Shown here: positions 33,528 through 42,265 of the stretch, one piece after another
Position numbering within the stretch: the stretch's first letter is position 1
Layout: each line of letters starts with the position of its first letter
NCBI RefSeq assembly: GCF_900172265.1
Contig: NZ_FWFK01000003.1
Location: 186,001 to 250,000, forward strand
Direction of reading: 5' to 3'
From: Roseivivax jejudonensis
GTDB taxonomy: Bacteria > Pseudomonadota > Alphaproteobacteria > Rhodobacterales > Rhodobacteraceae
Length of the DNA: 64,000 bases
The notes under the pieces: model-generated
The model's input: only the letters and a program-made list of their open reading frames with translations
Database searches by the model: none
What the model was told of the DNA's origin: nothing
Program-made: the position numbers and the translations under genes

Positions 33528-35534
33528 TCAGAACCGGCTGGTCAAACCGACGTAGAACCGGCGGCCCTCAAGGATCTGGCCAAAGGTCTCGCTGTCCATC
33601 TGCTTGTCGAAGACGTTGTAGACCGCGAACGCCCCTGCGAAGGTCCGGTTGAAGTCGTAGGTCATGCCCGCATCGACCAGCGTGTAGCCGGGCACGCGGT
33701 CGTCTTCGGCGACGACGTTGGTCTCGCTGCGATACCGCACGTCGCCCCAGGCGCCGAAATCGCTCGCCTGCGGTTTCCAGTCGAGCCCGAGATTGACCTT
33801 GTGCATCGGCGTGTTGGTGAAAGGATCCCCCTCGGCATCGCCGCTGGTGATCTCGCTGTCGGCGTAGGTGTAGTTGCCCGACAGGTCGAAGTCGCCGAGC
33901 GGCATGTCGAAGGTCAGTTCGACACCGCTCAGCCGCGCCTCTTCGCGGTTCACGTACTCGCTGGTGAAGACGTAGTTGTCGATCCCGCCGTAGGAGCAGG
34001 TGCCAGCGGTCTGCCCTCCCAGCGTGAACCGGTCCGCCTCGGGCGTGTCGCAGACCGTTTCCCGGTCGATCTTGTTGCGGAAGGTCGTGTGGTAGATCGT
34101 GCCGCCGAGTTGCAGGCCCGACGGCGCGTTCCAGACCGCGCCGATCTCGTAGTTCGTGCTCTCTTCCGGCTCGAGGTCGGTGTTGCCGATGTCGAGCGCG
34201 TTGTTGCGCGGTCCGCCGGAGGGTTCGGCGATCAGATCGTCGGCCTGCTTGAGCTCGGGCACCTTGTAGCCGCCGCTCACCCCGCCCTTGATGGTCAGGT
34301 TGGGCGACACCGCATAGACGCCGTAGACGCGCGGAGTGATCTGGCTGCCGTAGTTCTCGTTCTCATCGTAGCGCAGGCCGAAGGTCACCGCGAATTCATC
34401 GGTCAGCTGGACCTCGTCCTCGGCAAAGAGCGCGTAGTGCCAGCGCTCGAGGCCGGTCGCGACAGAGGGACTGAACCGCGCCTCGTCGTGTTCAGTCGTT
34501 TCCTCGGTGTAGTCGGCGCCGAAGGTCAGCGTATGCCGGCCGAGCGCCATCGTTGTCTTGGTGTTGAACTCGGTCTTGCCATAGCTGGACTCGAGATCGC
34601 CGTTCGTGATGTCGACATCCTCGTCGATCAGGAACGTCGTGGTTTCGAACCCGGCGCCCCAACGGAGCGTATGGGTCAGGCCATAGCTCAGGAATTCGTT
34701 CTGCACGTCGCCGGTGCGCGTCGCGTTGTCCTCGGTCGTTTCGAAATCCTGCCGCGTGCGGCGCACTTCGAAGTCCAGGTCGTTGTTTTCGTTCAGCGAC
34801 CAGCTGAGCTTGCCGCCGAGCGTGCGCCGCTGGCCCTCGGGCAGGCCCGGAACGAAGCTGTCCGCCTCCCTGTCGTGGGCCTGGCCATAGAGTGTCAGTC
34901 CGAGCGCATCTTCGACGATCGGACCGCTGAGGTAGAAACGTCCCTCGCGCGAATTGCCTGCATCTTCGTCCTGCGGGACCGTGGTGCCGAGCGTCAGGCT
35001 GCCGTCCCACGTGCCCGGCACGGGCTTCGTGATGATGTTGATCACACCACCGGCTGCGTCGGTCCCGTAGAGCGAGGACATCGGACCGCGGATGACCTCG
35101 ACGCGATCGATCGCGGAGGCGGGTGGCAGGTAGCCGGTCTTCTGGCCCGAGCCCCAGCCATTGTAGAACGCCTCCTCGGTCGAGCCCACAGGCTTTCCGT
35201 CCACGAGAAACAGCACGTATTCCTCCGGCAGCCCGCGGATGCTGACGGTCGCGCCGCTGAGCTTGCCGCCCTGCTCGATCGTGACCCCGGCGACGTCCTC
35301 GACAATGTCCACGACGGTCTCGTTCGAGCGTCCCTCGAATTCTTCGGCGCCGATCACGGTGATCGACGCGGGCGCATCCGCAATCCGTTGCTCGAAGCCC
35401 GACGCGGTGATGACGAGCGTATCGAGATCGTAGGCCCCGTCGTCTGCGGCCTGCGCGTAGGCCAACGGTGCGGCGAGGCTCGTGGCCAGAGCTCCGGGGA
35501 CAACGAAATAACGGAAATGGATGGAAAAAAACAT
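33528..35534 (-). CDS. TonB-dependent outer-membrane receptor (CirA/IrgA-like)
   Basis: 668 aa. AGGAGG precedes the ATG at 35534. Signal peptide (about 1-28), a TonB box-like region (DTLVITAS), a plug domain (ASITVIGAEEF through VEVIRGPMSSLYGTDAAGGVINIITK), then a 22-strand barrel ending in the terminal Phe needed for BAM insertion. The GNTDLEPEESTNYEIG motif is typical of catecholate-siderophore receptors, whereas the downstream ABC genes look heme-like, so the ligand is ambiguous. Probably first gene of the receptor-hmuTUV-methyltransferase operon. Confidence 0.92.
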   Translation of the reverse strand: MFFSIHFRYFVVPGALATSLAAPLAYAQAADDGAYDLDTLVITASGFEQRIADAPASITVIGAEEFEGRSNETVVDIVEDVAGVTIEQGGKLSGATVSIRGLPEEYVLFLVDGKPVGSTEEAFYNGWGSGQKTGYLPPASAIDRVEVIRGPMSSLYGTDAAGGVINIITKPVPGTWDGSLTLGTTVPQDEDAGNSREGRFYLSGPIVEDALGLTLYGQAHDREADSFVPGLPEGQRRTLGGKLSWSLNENNDLDFEVRRTRQDFETTEDNATRTGDVQNEFLSYGLTHTLRWGAGFETTTFLIDEDVDITNGDLESSYGKTEFNTKTTMALGRHTLTFGADYTEETTEHDEARFSPSVATGLERWHYALFAEDEVQLTDEFAVTFGLRYDENENYGSQITPRVYGVYAVSPNLTIKGGVSGGYKVPELKQADDLIAEPSGGPRNNALDIGNTDLEPEESTNYEIGAVWNAPSGLQLGGTIYHTTFRNKIDRETVCDTPEADRFTLGGQTAGTCSYGGIDNYVFTSEYVNREEARLSGVELTFDMPLGDFDLSGNYTYADSEITSGDAEGDPFTNTPMHKVNLGLDWKPQASDFGAWGDVRYRSETNVVAEDDRVPGYTLVDAGMTYDFNRTFAGAFAVYNVFDKQMDSETFGQILEGRRFYVGLTSRF

Positions 35535-35702
35535 CGAACAGGAACCTCCTGGCCCGCCGGATGTGCCGCGGGCGAATGACAGCGGATCGGGCGCCGGAGG
35601 ACCGGCGCAACGGATATCGCTGGGAAGAACCTGGCTGATTGGATGGGCGACGCATCGCCTCGGGTCACGCTGTTACCGGAGCCGCGCGACCATCGCAATC
35701 CC

Positions 35703-35727
35703 AAACCTTTGCATTATTGTCAGGTTT
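35703..35727. promoter_or_regulatory. Inverted repeat in the TonB receptor promoter region
   Basis: AAACCT (35703-35708) and AGGTTT (35722-35727) flank the AT-rich core TTGCATTATTGTC. It lies about 170-190 bases upstream of the receptor start, in the only AT-rich patch of the gap. An iron- or heme-responsive operator is possible; no Fur, Irr or RirA box could be matched with confidence. Confidence 0.35.
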
Positions 35728-35762
35728 TTCGGAGAGGTGTTTCCGGCGCAATCTGCGCGGTG

Positions 35763-35793
35763 CAGGGTCGCGACCCTGGCGCCCGCGCGCCAG
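35763..35793. terminator. Overlapping palindromes after the TRAP operon
   Basis: CAGGGTCGCGACCCTG (35763-35778) is a perfect 16-bp palindrome. It overlaps a 7-bp stem-loop, CTGGCGC (35776-35782), loop CCGC, GCGCCAG (35787-35793). They lie about 90-120 bases after the last TRAP gene on the minus strand. The two structures exclude each other. No T run. Confidence 0.4.
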
Positions 35794-35883
35794 CCAATGA
35801 TGGCCAAGGCGACAAGTCGGCCCGGCACACGGTGGGGCGCCTACCGATGCGCGCGGCGACAGCGTCCACGCGCCTTTGCCGGC

Positions 35884-38238
35884 TCAGTTCAGCAGATCTG
35901 GCACGATCGTGACGATGCCCGGGAAGAACCACAGGATGGCGAGCCCGACGACCTGGATCACGACGAAGGGCGCCACACCGCGATAGATATGCCCCGTCGT
36001 CACCGACGCCGGCGCCACCCCCCGCAGATAGAACAGCGCGAAACCGAACGGCGGAGTCAGGAACGATGTCTGAAGGTTCACGGCGATCATGATCGTCACC
36101 CAGCTCGGATCGAACGAGCCGCCGTAGATCACCGGCCCGACGATCGGCACGACGATGTAGATGATCTCGAGGAAGTCGAGCACGAAACCCAGCACGAACA
36201 GCACGAGCATCACGATCAGGAAAACCTTGAACTCGTTGTCGAAGCTCTGGAGGAACTGCTGGATGTAGTGCTCGCCGCCAAAGGAGATGACCACGAGGTT
36301 CAGCAACTGCGATGCGACAAGGATGGTGAAAACCATCGACGTGACCTTCGCGGTCTCTCGCACCGCGGGCGTGAGCACGCGCGCGCGCAACAACACCCAG
36401 CAGCAGTAGACGAGGCCGAACAGCGCGAAGAGGAACGCGCCGTAGGCCGCGAGGAACGCGATCCAGGTGACCGCTCCGACACCCGAGATGTTGACCCGCA
36501 GATCGAAGTTGATCCCGATCAGGAGCATCGCGATCAGCGCGAACGTGGACCATGTGACGATCCAGGGCGAACGTCCCTCTTCCCGAAGCTTGCGATAGGC
36601 CGCGAGCATGATCGCCCCCGCCGCGCCGAGGGCCGCCGCGGGCGTCGGGTTGGTGATGCCCCCAAGGATCGAGCCGAGGACCGCGATGATCAGCACGAGC
36701 GGAGGGAAGACCACGCGGATGAGCTCGTTGCGGCCCATCCGGGCCGCCGCATGACGCACGCCCCAGAGCGCCAGCGCGCTCGGCAGTGCCATCCACAGAA
36801 CAGTGGCCGCCGGCGACGTGAACGGGGTGATGAACAGGATATCGACCGCCAGAAGCGCCAGAACGCCGATCGCCCCGCCGATCAAAGGCAGTGGCTCCGC
36901 CATCGGCGCGACGCCGCGCCCGATCGCGAGGGCCAGCGCGAATAAGACGGCGAAGGTCGCGATCCCGGTGCCGATCGGCGCGGCGGTCGCGGCCTTTCGG
37001 GCGCGGGCCTCGGCGATCTCTTCGGGGCTCAGACGCTCCGCACTCTCGACCCCGCCCTGCGCCTCGATCTCGGCCTGTTCCGCCACGGCGGCATCCCACG
37101 CGGACTGGCCGTGCAGCTCGATCATCGAGGCCTGGCACTCCGCGCTCACGTTCGTGCGCAGCGAGGCCGTGTCGCCGGCCTCGGAAAAGCTGTCGACGGC
37201 GAGCGACTGGTTGCCCACGATGTTGACCTGCCCGGCGAGGAGCACGCCGGCGATGATGGCGACTGGCACGAACAGATACCACGTGAGCGCTTCGCCCCGG
37301 GTCACCACCTCTCCGCCCGCGCCGTCTTCGAGCGCGACGGGCGGCGCCTTGGACGGATTGAAGAGCGCGAAGCCGAACGCGTAGGCGGCGTAAAGCCCGG
37401 CGAGGAGGATGCCCGGCAGCAATGCCGCCTGGAACAGCGTGCCAACGGACACGACCGCCGGTTCGCCGAGATAGGTCAGCGCATCGGAACAGCCGGCGAG
37501 TTGCGCGCGTGTCTCCTGGCTGGCGGAATAGAGATCGCCGGCAAGCGTGCCGAGAAGGACGATCACGATCGACGGCGGGATGATCTGGCCCAGCGTTCCC
37601 GAGGCAGCGATCACGCCGGTCGCGAGTTCGGGCGAATAGTTCGCGCGCAGCATCGTCGGCAGCGCCAGAAGCCCCATCGTCACAACGGTCGCGCCGACGA
37701 TACCGGTCGAGGCCGCGAGGAAAGCGCCGACCACGACAATGGACACCGCGAGACCGCCGGGCAGCGGGCCGAACACCCGCGCCATCGTGGTCAGAAGATC
37801 ATTGGCGATGCGCGAGCGTTCCAGCACGATCCCCATGAGAACGAACATCAGCACCGCCAGAAGCGTTTCGATCGACGGACCGGCGAGGACGCGCTCGTTG
37901 ATGCGGTTGGTGATGAAGGACACGTTTCGGTCGAGCGCCGTCTCCCAGCCCAGCGGGAAGACGGATTCGCCCACGCGCGGCAGGTCAGGATATCGGAAGA
38001 TCGAGATCGTTTCGGACCGGATCCCGTCGGCGACGAGGGCGCGGTAGGCCTCGGACGTCGTATCGATGGCCTGGTGGATCAGCAGCCCGGCGCTGTCGAG
38101 CGCGGCGATGATCGCGAACGAGATGACGCCTGCGCCGCCGATGGCGAAGGCCACCGGAAAGCCCGACAGGATCGCCGAGAAGAGGCAGACGAAGACGATG
38201 ATGAGGCCGAGCTCAACCCCGTCGAGACCGAATAGCAT
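35884..38238 (-). CDS. TRAP transporter large permease, extended form
   Basis: 784 aa, against about 430 for a standard DctM. The N-terminal part (FVCLFSAILSGFPVAFAIGG, then GATVVTMGLLALPTMLRANYSPELATGVIAASGTLGQIIPPSIVIVLLG) is the DctM core with its conserved PPS motif. A long insert with extra hydrophobic segments and a soluble stretch (about 320-560) separates it from the C-terminal DctM half (GVAPASVTTGHIYRG). It carries out Na+-driven transport with the small permease and binding protein. Eighteen bases separate it from the small permease gene. Confidence 0.9.
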   Translation of the reverse strand: MLFGLDGVELGLIIVFVCLFSAILSGFPVAFAIGGAGVISFAIIAALDSAGLLIHQAIDTTSEAYRALVADGIRSETISIFRYPDLPRVGESVFPLGWETALDRNVSFITNRINERVLAGPSIETLLAVLMFVLMGIVLERSRIANDLLTTMARVFGPLPGGLAVSIVVVGAFLAASTGIVGATVVTMGLLALPTMLRANYSPELATGVIAASGTLGQIIPPSIVIVLLGTLAGDLYSASQETRAQLAGCSDALTYLGEPAVVSVGTLFQAALLPGILLAGLYAAYAFGFALFNPSKAPPVALEDGAGGEVVTRGEALTWYLFVPVAIIAGVLLAGQVNIVGNQSLAVDSFSEAGDTASLRTNVSAECQASMIELHGQSAWDAAVAEQAEIEAQGGVESAERLSPEEIAEARARKAATAAPIGTGIATFAVLFALALAIGRGVAPMAEPLPLIGGAIGVLALLAVDILFITPFTSPAATVLWMALPSALALWGVRHAAARMGRNELIRVVFPPLVLIIAVLGSILGGITNPTPAAALGAAGAIMLAAYRKLREEGRSPWIVTWSTFALIAMLLIGINFDLRVNISGVGAVTWIAFLAAYGAFLFALFGLVYCCWVLLRARVLTPAVRETAKVTSMVFTILVASQLLNLVVISFGGEHYIQQFLQSFDNEFKVFLIVMLVLFVLGFVLDFLEIIYIVVPIVGPVIYGGSFDPSWVTIMIAVNLQTSFLTPPFGFALFYLRGVAPASVTTGHIYRGVAPFVVIQVVGLAILWFFPGIVTIVPDLLN

Positions 38239-38256
38239 GGAACCTGTCCTCGCCTG

Positions 38257-39186
38257 TCAGATTTCGGCGTGCTCGTGACCGCCGGTGTCCGGCGCGTCGA
38301 GCACGTCCAAATCGAGATACTTGTCTTCGCTCTCGGGGCCTTCCTTCCACTCCAGATACGAGCGGAAGAGGAAGGCCCATGCCTGCAGAAAGATCAGGCC
38401 GGTCATCGCCACGAGCAGGACCTTGAACAGGAAATATGCCGAGAACCCGTTGGGCGAGAAGCCGATCGTCTCCACGTTCCAGCGCAGGGCGCGGGCCTTG
38501 AGCAGCAGCCTCTCGAGAGGCTCGGAGGCCGACGGATTGGGCACGATCAGGTGGCGCCACATGAAGAACCACGAGTAAAGCCAGATCAGCACCGCCATCG
38601 GCATCATGAAGAAGACCGAGCCGACCATGTCGATCACACGCTTGGTGCGGAAGCTCACGGCGGAATAGACGAGGTCGACCCGCACGTGGCCCTTCTGCAC
38701 GAAGGTGTAGGTCAGGCAGAGCGCGACGATCAGCGCGTTGTAGAACTTCAGTTCCTCGGACCACCACGAGATGTCGAACTCGACCGGAATGCCGAGCCCG
38801 AGCGAGATCGAGGGCCGCGCGAAGATCCGCTGCATGAAGACGATGACGACCTGCTGCAGCACCATCAAGAGCCCGGCCCAGCACATTATCCGGCCGAGCC
38901 CGTTGGCGAAGCCTTCGAGCCCCCGCACGACGCCCCACAGAAACCCGTTGCGCCAGAGCCCGACAGCCCCGATCACGAGGAAAAGCGTGAACACAACGAA
39001 GAAGAACTCGACCGATCCGCCGTAGTAGACGAACCGCATGATCGCCTCGTTCGACGACCAGTCGAGCCACAACCCCGGATGCGTCAGCGCGTATCCGAGA
39101 TTCCAGAAGGCCATGACGAAGTTCTGCAGCACCCACAGGATGCCGTCGAAGAGCCAGAAGCCGCCCGCCGCGCCCTGCTCGTCCAT
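38257..39186 (-). CDS. TRAP transporter small permease, extended form
   Basis: 309 aa from the ATG at 39186 (AGGGATAGAGAC upstream), roughly twice the length of a usual DctQ. It has several membrane spans; the DctQ-type core includes the EELKFYNALIVALCLTYTFVQKGHVRVDLVYSAVSFRTKRVIDMVGSV segment, where 'HVRVD' is the family hallmark. Extra N-terminal helices (about 30-110) match the extended large subunit. Works with the large permease at the inner membrane. Confidence 0.88.
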   Translation of the reverse strand: MDEQGAAGGFWLFDGILWVLQNFVMAFWNLGYALTHPGLWLDWSSNEAIMRFVYYGGSVEFFFVVFTLFLVIGAVGLWRNGFLWGVVRGLEGFANGLGRIMCWAGLLMVLQQVVIVFMQRIFARPSISLGLGIPVEFDISWWSEELKFYNALIVALCLTYTFVQKGHVRVDLVYSAVSFRTKRVIDMVGSVFFMMPMAVLIWLYSWFFMWRHLIVPNPSASEPLERLLLKARALRWNVETIGFSPNGFSAYFLFKVLLVAMTGLIFLQAWAFLFRSYLEWKEGPESEDKYLDLDVLDAPDTGGHEHAEI

Positions 39187-39341
39187 GTCTCTATCCCTGA
39201 CACCGTTTCCCGGGTTCCGACCCTTCGGCCGGCACTTGGCCGGGCCCGTCCGCCCGGCAGGGTTCCGCGTCGCGCCACGATCGGACACGTGCGGGAGGCC
39301 GGGGCGTACAGTTGCGCCCCGGCCCCGTCCTCACGTGACGA

Positions 39342-40430
39342 TCAGGCGCTGCCGAGCACGCGGTCGCGCTGCGCGGTGTAGGCGCCCGACGAGGTCTTGA
39401 TCCAAGCCGACGAGGCCTGCATCGACGCCATCGCGCTGTCGTAGACGCGCTTGTAGATGTCGTCGCCCATGTTCTCGTCGTGAACCTGCTGGCTCGCGTC
39501 GCCGAAGGCGTCCCAGACGCTGTCGGGGAACTCGCGAAGCGTCACGCCGCCCGACTGCAGACGCTGAAGCGCCGCGCCGTTCTCGGTGAGGAACTGCGCG
39601 AGGTTCCACTGGTGCGCCTCGGCTGCCGCGATCTCCACGATGCGTTTCTGTGCCGGGGTGAAGCTGTCGAAGACGTCGCGGTTGAAGGCGAGCGACAGGC
39701 CGGCGCCGGGCTCGTGGAAGCCGGCAGTGTAATAGATCTTGGTGATCTCCTGGAAGCCGGCCTTCTCGTCGGCCCAGGGCCCGATCCATTCGGTGCCGTC
39801 GATCGCGCCAGAAGACAGGGCCTGGTAGACCTCGCCGCCGGGAATGTTCTGAACCGAAGCGCCGAGCTTGCCGAGCGCCTGCCCCCCGAGACCCGGCATG
39901 CGGAACTTCAGGCCATTGAAATCCTCGGGCCCCGAGATCTCGTTGCGGAACCAGCCACCGGCCTGCGCACCGGTATTGCCGCCGAGGAACGACTTCAGGC
40001 CAAAGATCTGTCCGAGCTCGTCGTGCAGTTCCATGCCGCCATCATGGTAGTACCAGTTGGCCAGCTCCTGCGCCGTCATGCCGAACGGCACGGCAGTGAA
40101 GAAGGCGTAGGCCGGGTGCTGGTTGACGAAGTAGTAGTCGGCACCGTGATACATGTCGGCCTGGCCGGACGTGACGGCGTCGAACACCTCGAACGCGCCG
40201 ACGAGTTCGCCTGCGGCCTTCAGGTCGATGGTCAGCTGACCGTCGGTCATTTCGGTGATCGTGTCCGCGGCGCGCTGCGCCGCGTCGTGCACACCGGCGA
40301 GGCCGCGGCCCCAGGTGGTCACGAGCGTCAGCGTGCGGTTGCCCTGGGCGTAAGCCGGCGCGGCGAGCGTGCTGGCGGCCGCGGCAGTGCCGCCGAGCGC
40401 GGACGTTCTGAGAAATTTGCGACGATCCAT
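39342..40430 (-). CDS. TRAP substrate-binding protein, TakP-like (2-oxo acid type)
   Basis: 362 aa. GGGAGGAC precedes the ATG at 40430. The leader MDRRKFLRTSALGG has a twin-arginine-like DRRKFL motif, so export may use the TatABC encoded at 15-17 kb. The mature protein shows the DctP fold; GLKFRMPGLGGQALGKLGASVQNIPGGEVYQALSSGAIDGTEWIGPW is the TakP-subfamily signature, with the conserved Arg and the substrate-site Trp/Glu. TakP of Rhodobacter binds 2-oxo acids with Na+. It heads the operon with the two extended permeases. Confidence 0.92.
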   Translation of the reverse strand: MDRRKFLRTSALGGTAAAASTLAAPAYAQGNRTLTLVTTWGRGLAGVHDAAQRAADTITEMTDGQLTIDLKAAGELVGAFEVFDAVTSGQADMYHGADYYFVNQHPAYAFFTAVPFGMTAQELANWYYHDGGMELHDELGQIFGLKSFLGGNTGAQAGGWFRNEISGPEDFNGLKFRMPGLGGQALGKLGASVQNIPGGEVYQALSSGAIDGTEWIGPWADEKAGFQEITKIYYTAGFHEPGAGLSLAFNRDVFDSFTPAQKRIVEIAAAEAHQWNLAQFLTENGAALQRLQSGGVTLREFPDSVWDAFGDASQQVHDENMGDDIYKRVYDSAMASMQASSAWIKTSSGAYTAQRDRVLGSA

Positions 40431-40451
40431 GTGTCCTCCCTAGATTTTATT

Positions 40452-40483
40452 GTGCCGGCGACGTCCACAAACGCGGCCGGCAC
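40452..40483. promoter_or_regulatory. Inverted repeat just upstream of the TRAP operon
   Basis: GTGCCGGC (40452-40459) and GCCGGCAC (40476-40483) are exact reverse complements, 16 bases apart and 21 bases before the binding-protein start. On the coding strand it is followed by AATAAAAT, a possible -10. It may be an operator over the promoter or a 5' leader hairpin. Confidence 0.5.
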
Positions 40484-40554
40484 GGATCGTTGAGTGCGGG
40501 GAACCTAGCCGCGCAAGAAACAGAGCGGAAGAAGATTTCTGCGCGCAATAAGCG

Positions 40555-40579
40555 AAAAAAACGCGCGCGTGGCAGCGCG
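40555..40579 (-). terminator. Candidate intrinsic terminator of the globin gene
   Basis: On the minus strand CGCGC, six bases, GCGCG, then CG and seven T's. It lies about 65 bases after the globin stop. The stem is short but the T run is the clearest in this gap. Confidence 0.45.
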
Positions 40580-40643
40580 AGCGACCCTATGACGCGGCTT
40601 CCCCTACGTCACCCTCCCCGGCCTGCCCCGGCCAGCCCGCCAG

Positions 40644-41150
40644 CTACGATCCGCGAGCCGCCCGCTGGCGATCGCGCACGATCGCACCCGGTGGCAATGT
40701 CGGCGCCACACCGGCCGAGCGCGCGGCTTCCCGCCGCTCAAATTCGTCGGCCATCGCCGGCGCCATGATACCGCTGATCCATGCGAATGCAGCGCGCCAT
40801 GCCGCCTCCTCCGCACGGGACAGCCCGCCGGGCGTTTCGGCTACCAGAGCGTCAACAAGCGCGTCGCCAATTAGTGGAAGGTGCTCCGGCAGAGCCTCGT
40901 AATACACGTGCCGGCGCGCGAGCGCATCGAGCGTCTCACCCAGGATCGGCGCGCGGTGCATCTCGCGCACCAGCGTCGCGAGCGTTCCGTTCAGCTTTTC
41001 CTGCTGCAGGCCCATCTCCTCGGGGAAGATGGCGCGCAGATGCGGCGCCCGAGCGAAGAGACTGTCATAGAAACGTTGCGCGATGTCGCGCTTGGCCGCG
41101 AAGGCCCGCGCGAAACTGCGCGTCACGTGCTGGATATCGTCGGGTGTCAT
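40644..41150 (-). CDS. Single-domain globin (flavohemoglobin-like heme domain)
   Basis: 168 aa. The 3/3 globin pattern is visible: CD1 Phe at about 42 (LRAIFPEEM), a Gln near 49-50 as the likely distal residue, and the proximal His at about 81 in RRHVYYEALPEHLPLIGDAL, which aligns with the KH...PEQY..VGEHL region of flavohemoglobins. There is no reductase domain. The Tyr of the flavohemoglobin catalytic triad is replaced (PEHLPLIG). NO or O2 binding is likely. The basic C-terminal tail (about 140-168) looks disordered. Monocistronic. Confidence 0.82.
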   Translation of the reverse strand: MTPDDIQHVTRSFARAFAAKRDIAQRFYDSLFARAPHLRAIFPEEMGLQQEKLNGTLATLVREMHRAPILGETLDALARRHVYYEALPEHLPLIGDALVDALVAETPGGLSRAEEAAWRAAFAWISGIMAPAMADEFERREAARSAGVAPTLPPGAIVRDRQRAARGS

Positions 41151-41271
41151 CGTGCGGGCTCCGTGGCTCCGCTCCGGTCTATCCCCACCGGGTTGTGCGA
41201 TCCTTAAGGGTCACAGCCCCGCGCGCACCGACGAAGGCGCACGGCATATTTCCGTCGGGAAGAAAGGGATA

Positions 41272-41358
41272 TGGTGCGGTCGAGAAGACTCGAACTTCCA
41301 CGGGAGTTACCCCACAGCGACCTCAACGCTGCGCGTCTACCAATTCCGCCACGACCGC
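41272..41358 (-). tRNA. tRNA-Leu (anticodon GAG)
   Basis: Read on the minus strand it folds into the cloverleaf: acceptor 5' GCGGTCG pairs with CGACCGC, discriminator A, and an encoded CCA end at 41272-41274. The D loop is GGCGGAATTGGTAGAC. The anticodon stem-loop is CAGCG-TTGAGGT-CGCTG, anticodon GAG, reading CUC/CUU. A long variable arm (TGGGGTAACTCCCG) confirms class II. T arm GAAGTTCGAGTCTTC. Confidence 0.97.
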
Positions 41359-41464
41359 ACTGTCCTTGGCATTGGGTAGCGGGCGTATAGACGGAGCGTT
41401 TGGGGATGTGAAGGGGGCGCGCGCAAAAATTTCACGCCTCCCGCGACGGCAAGTGAGGGCTGGC

Positions 41465-42265
41465 TCAGCGACGCGCCGACCAGCGTCCGTCGCACTTCTC
41501 GAAGTGGGTCCGGGACAGGGTCCGAAACCGCGTTCCGCCCTCCTCCGCGCCGCATCGCTCGACGATGACGCGACGCGGCTCGAGCGTCAGGATGTTGAAA
41601 TCGTTGGGCTCGCCGCGCACCCGGCTCGAAAGGCCCGTCCCGGCCTGCACGAGGAGCAGGCCCGCCGCGGCCTGGACCGGTGTCGCGCGCCAGACGTGAA
41701 GGTGCCCGCAGAGCACGACGTCGGCGCCCTCCGCCGACAGCGCCCGCAACCCGGTCGCCGCGCCCCGCATGCCGCGCTTGCCGCTGTCGGGAAGCGTCTC
41801 GGGCGGATGGTGCATCGCAACCACGCCGAGCAGGCCGCTGGCGCGCGCCGCGCGCAGGCGCTCGCCCGCCCGGGCGAGCCCGTACCACCGCAACCGACCG
41901 CGCTGCCACGCCTTCGGGTCGGCGGTGTTCAGCCCGCAGACGACATATCGCTCACCCTCGTGAAACGGCTCAAGGTCGCGGGCGATGTGGCGGCGGAAGC
42001 GGCCCCATGGCCGGAGCATCCGAACCGCGAGGTTGTCGAGCGGCGTATCGTGATTGCCGGGCACGCACAGCACCGGCGGCGACAACTTGTCGATGAAGGC
42101 GCGCGCGGCGCGAAACTGCGCAGTCCGGGCGCGCTGCGTCAGATCCCCGGAGATCACCACGAGATCCGCGCCGGCCGCGTTGACCGTCTCGATCAGCGGA
42201 CCGGCAAGCTCCGGCCGGTCGCGACCGAAATGCAGGTCGGACAGGTGAACGATCCGTCCGGTCAT
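41465..42265 (-). CDS. Metallophosphoesterase (calcineurin-like, class III phosphodiesterase)
   Basis: 266 aa. The five metal-binding blocks are visible: SDLHFG (about residue 9-14), GDLTQ, PGNHD, a later MHHPPE, and CGHLHVW. This matches the calcineurin-like/cyclic-phosphodiesterase group; the substrate is not determinable. Its ATG overlaps the stop of the lipid kinase gene (ATGA), so the two are translated together, which hints at phospholipid or phosphodiester metabolism. Confidence 0.88.
   Translation of the reverse strand: MTGRIVHLSDLHFGRDRPELAGPLIETVNAAGADLVVISGDLTQRARTAQFRAARAFIDKLSPPVLCVPGNHDTPLDNLAVRMLRPWGRFRRHIARDLEPFHEGERYVVCGLNTADPKAWQRGRLRWYGLARAGERLRAARASGLLGVVAMHHPPETLPDSGKRGMRGAATGLRALSAEGADVVLCGHLHVWRATPVQAAAGLLLVQAGTGLSSRVRGEPNDFNILTLEPRRVIVERCGAEEGGTRFRTLSRTHFEKCDGRWSARR

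Larger units (their letters stand above)
35535..35883. other. Gene-free stretch between the TRAP operon and the TonB receptor
   Basis: 349 bases without a supportable gene. On the minus strand it lies after the TRAP operon and before the receptor gene, so it should hold the TRAP terminator and the receptor promoter. It contains the inverted repeats listed at 35703-35727 and 35763-35793. The segment near 35700-35730 is distinctly AT-richer than its surroundings. Confidence 0.6.

Noticed and set aside
35535-35730. Possible cobalamin riboswitch upstream of the TonB receptor
   Set aside because: Read on the sense strand, neither the B12 box (GCCACTG) nor the conserved AGGGAA and CCCGC-ACTGT segments could be found.
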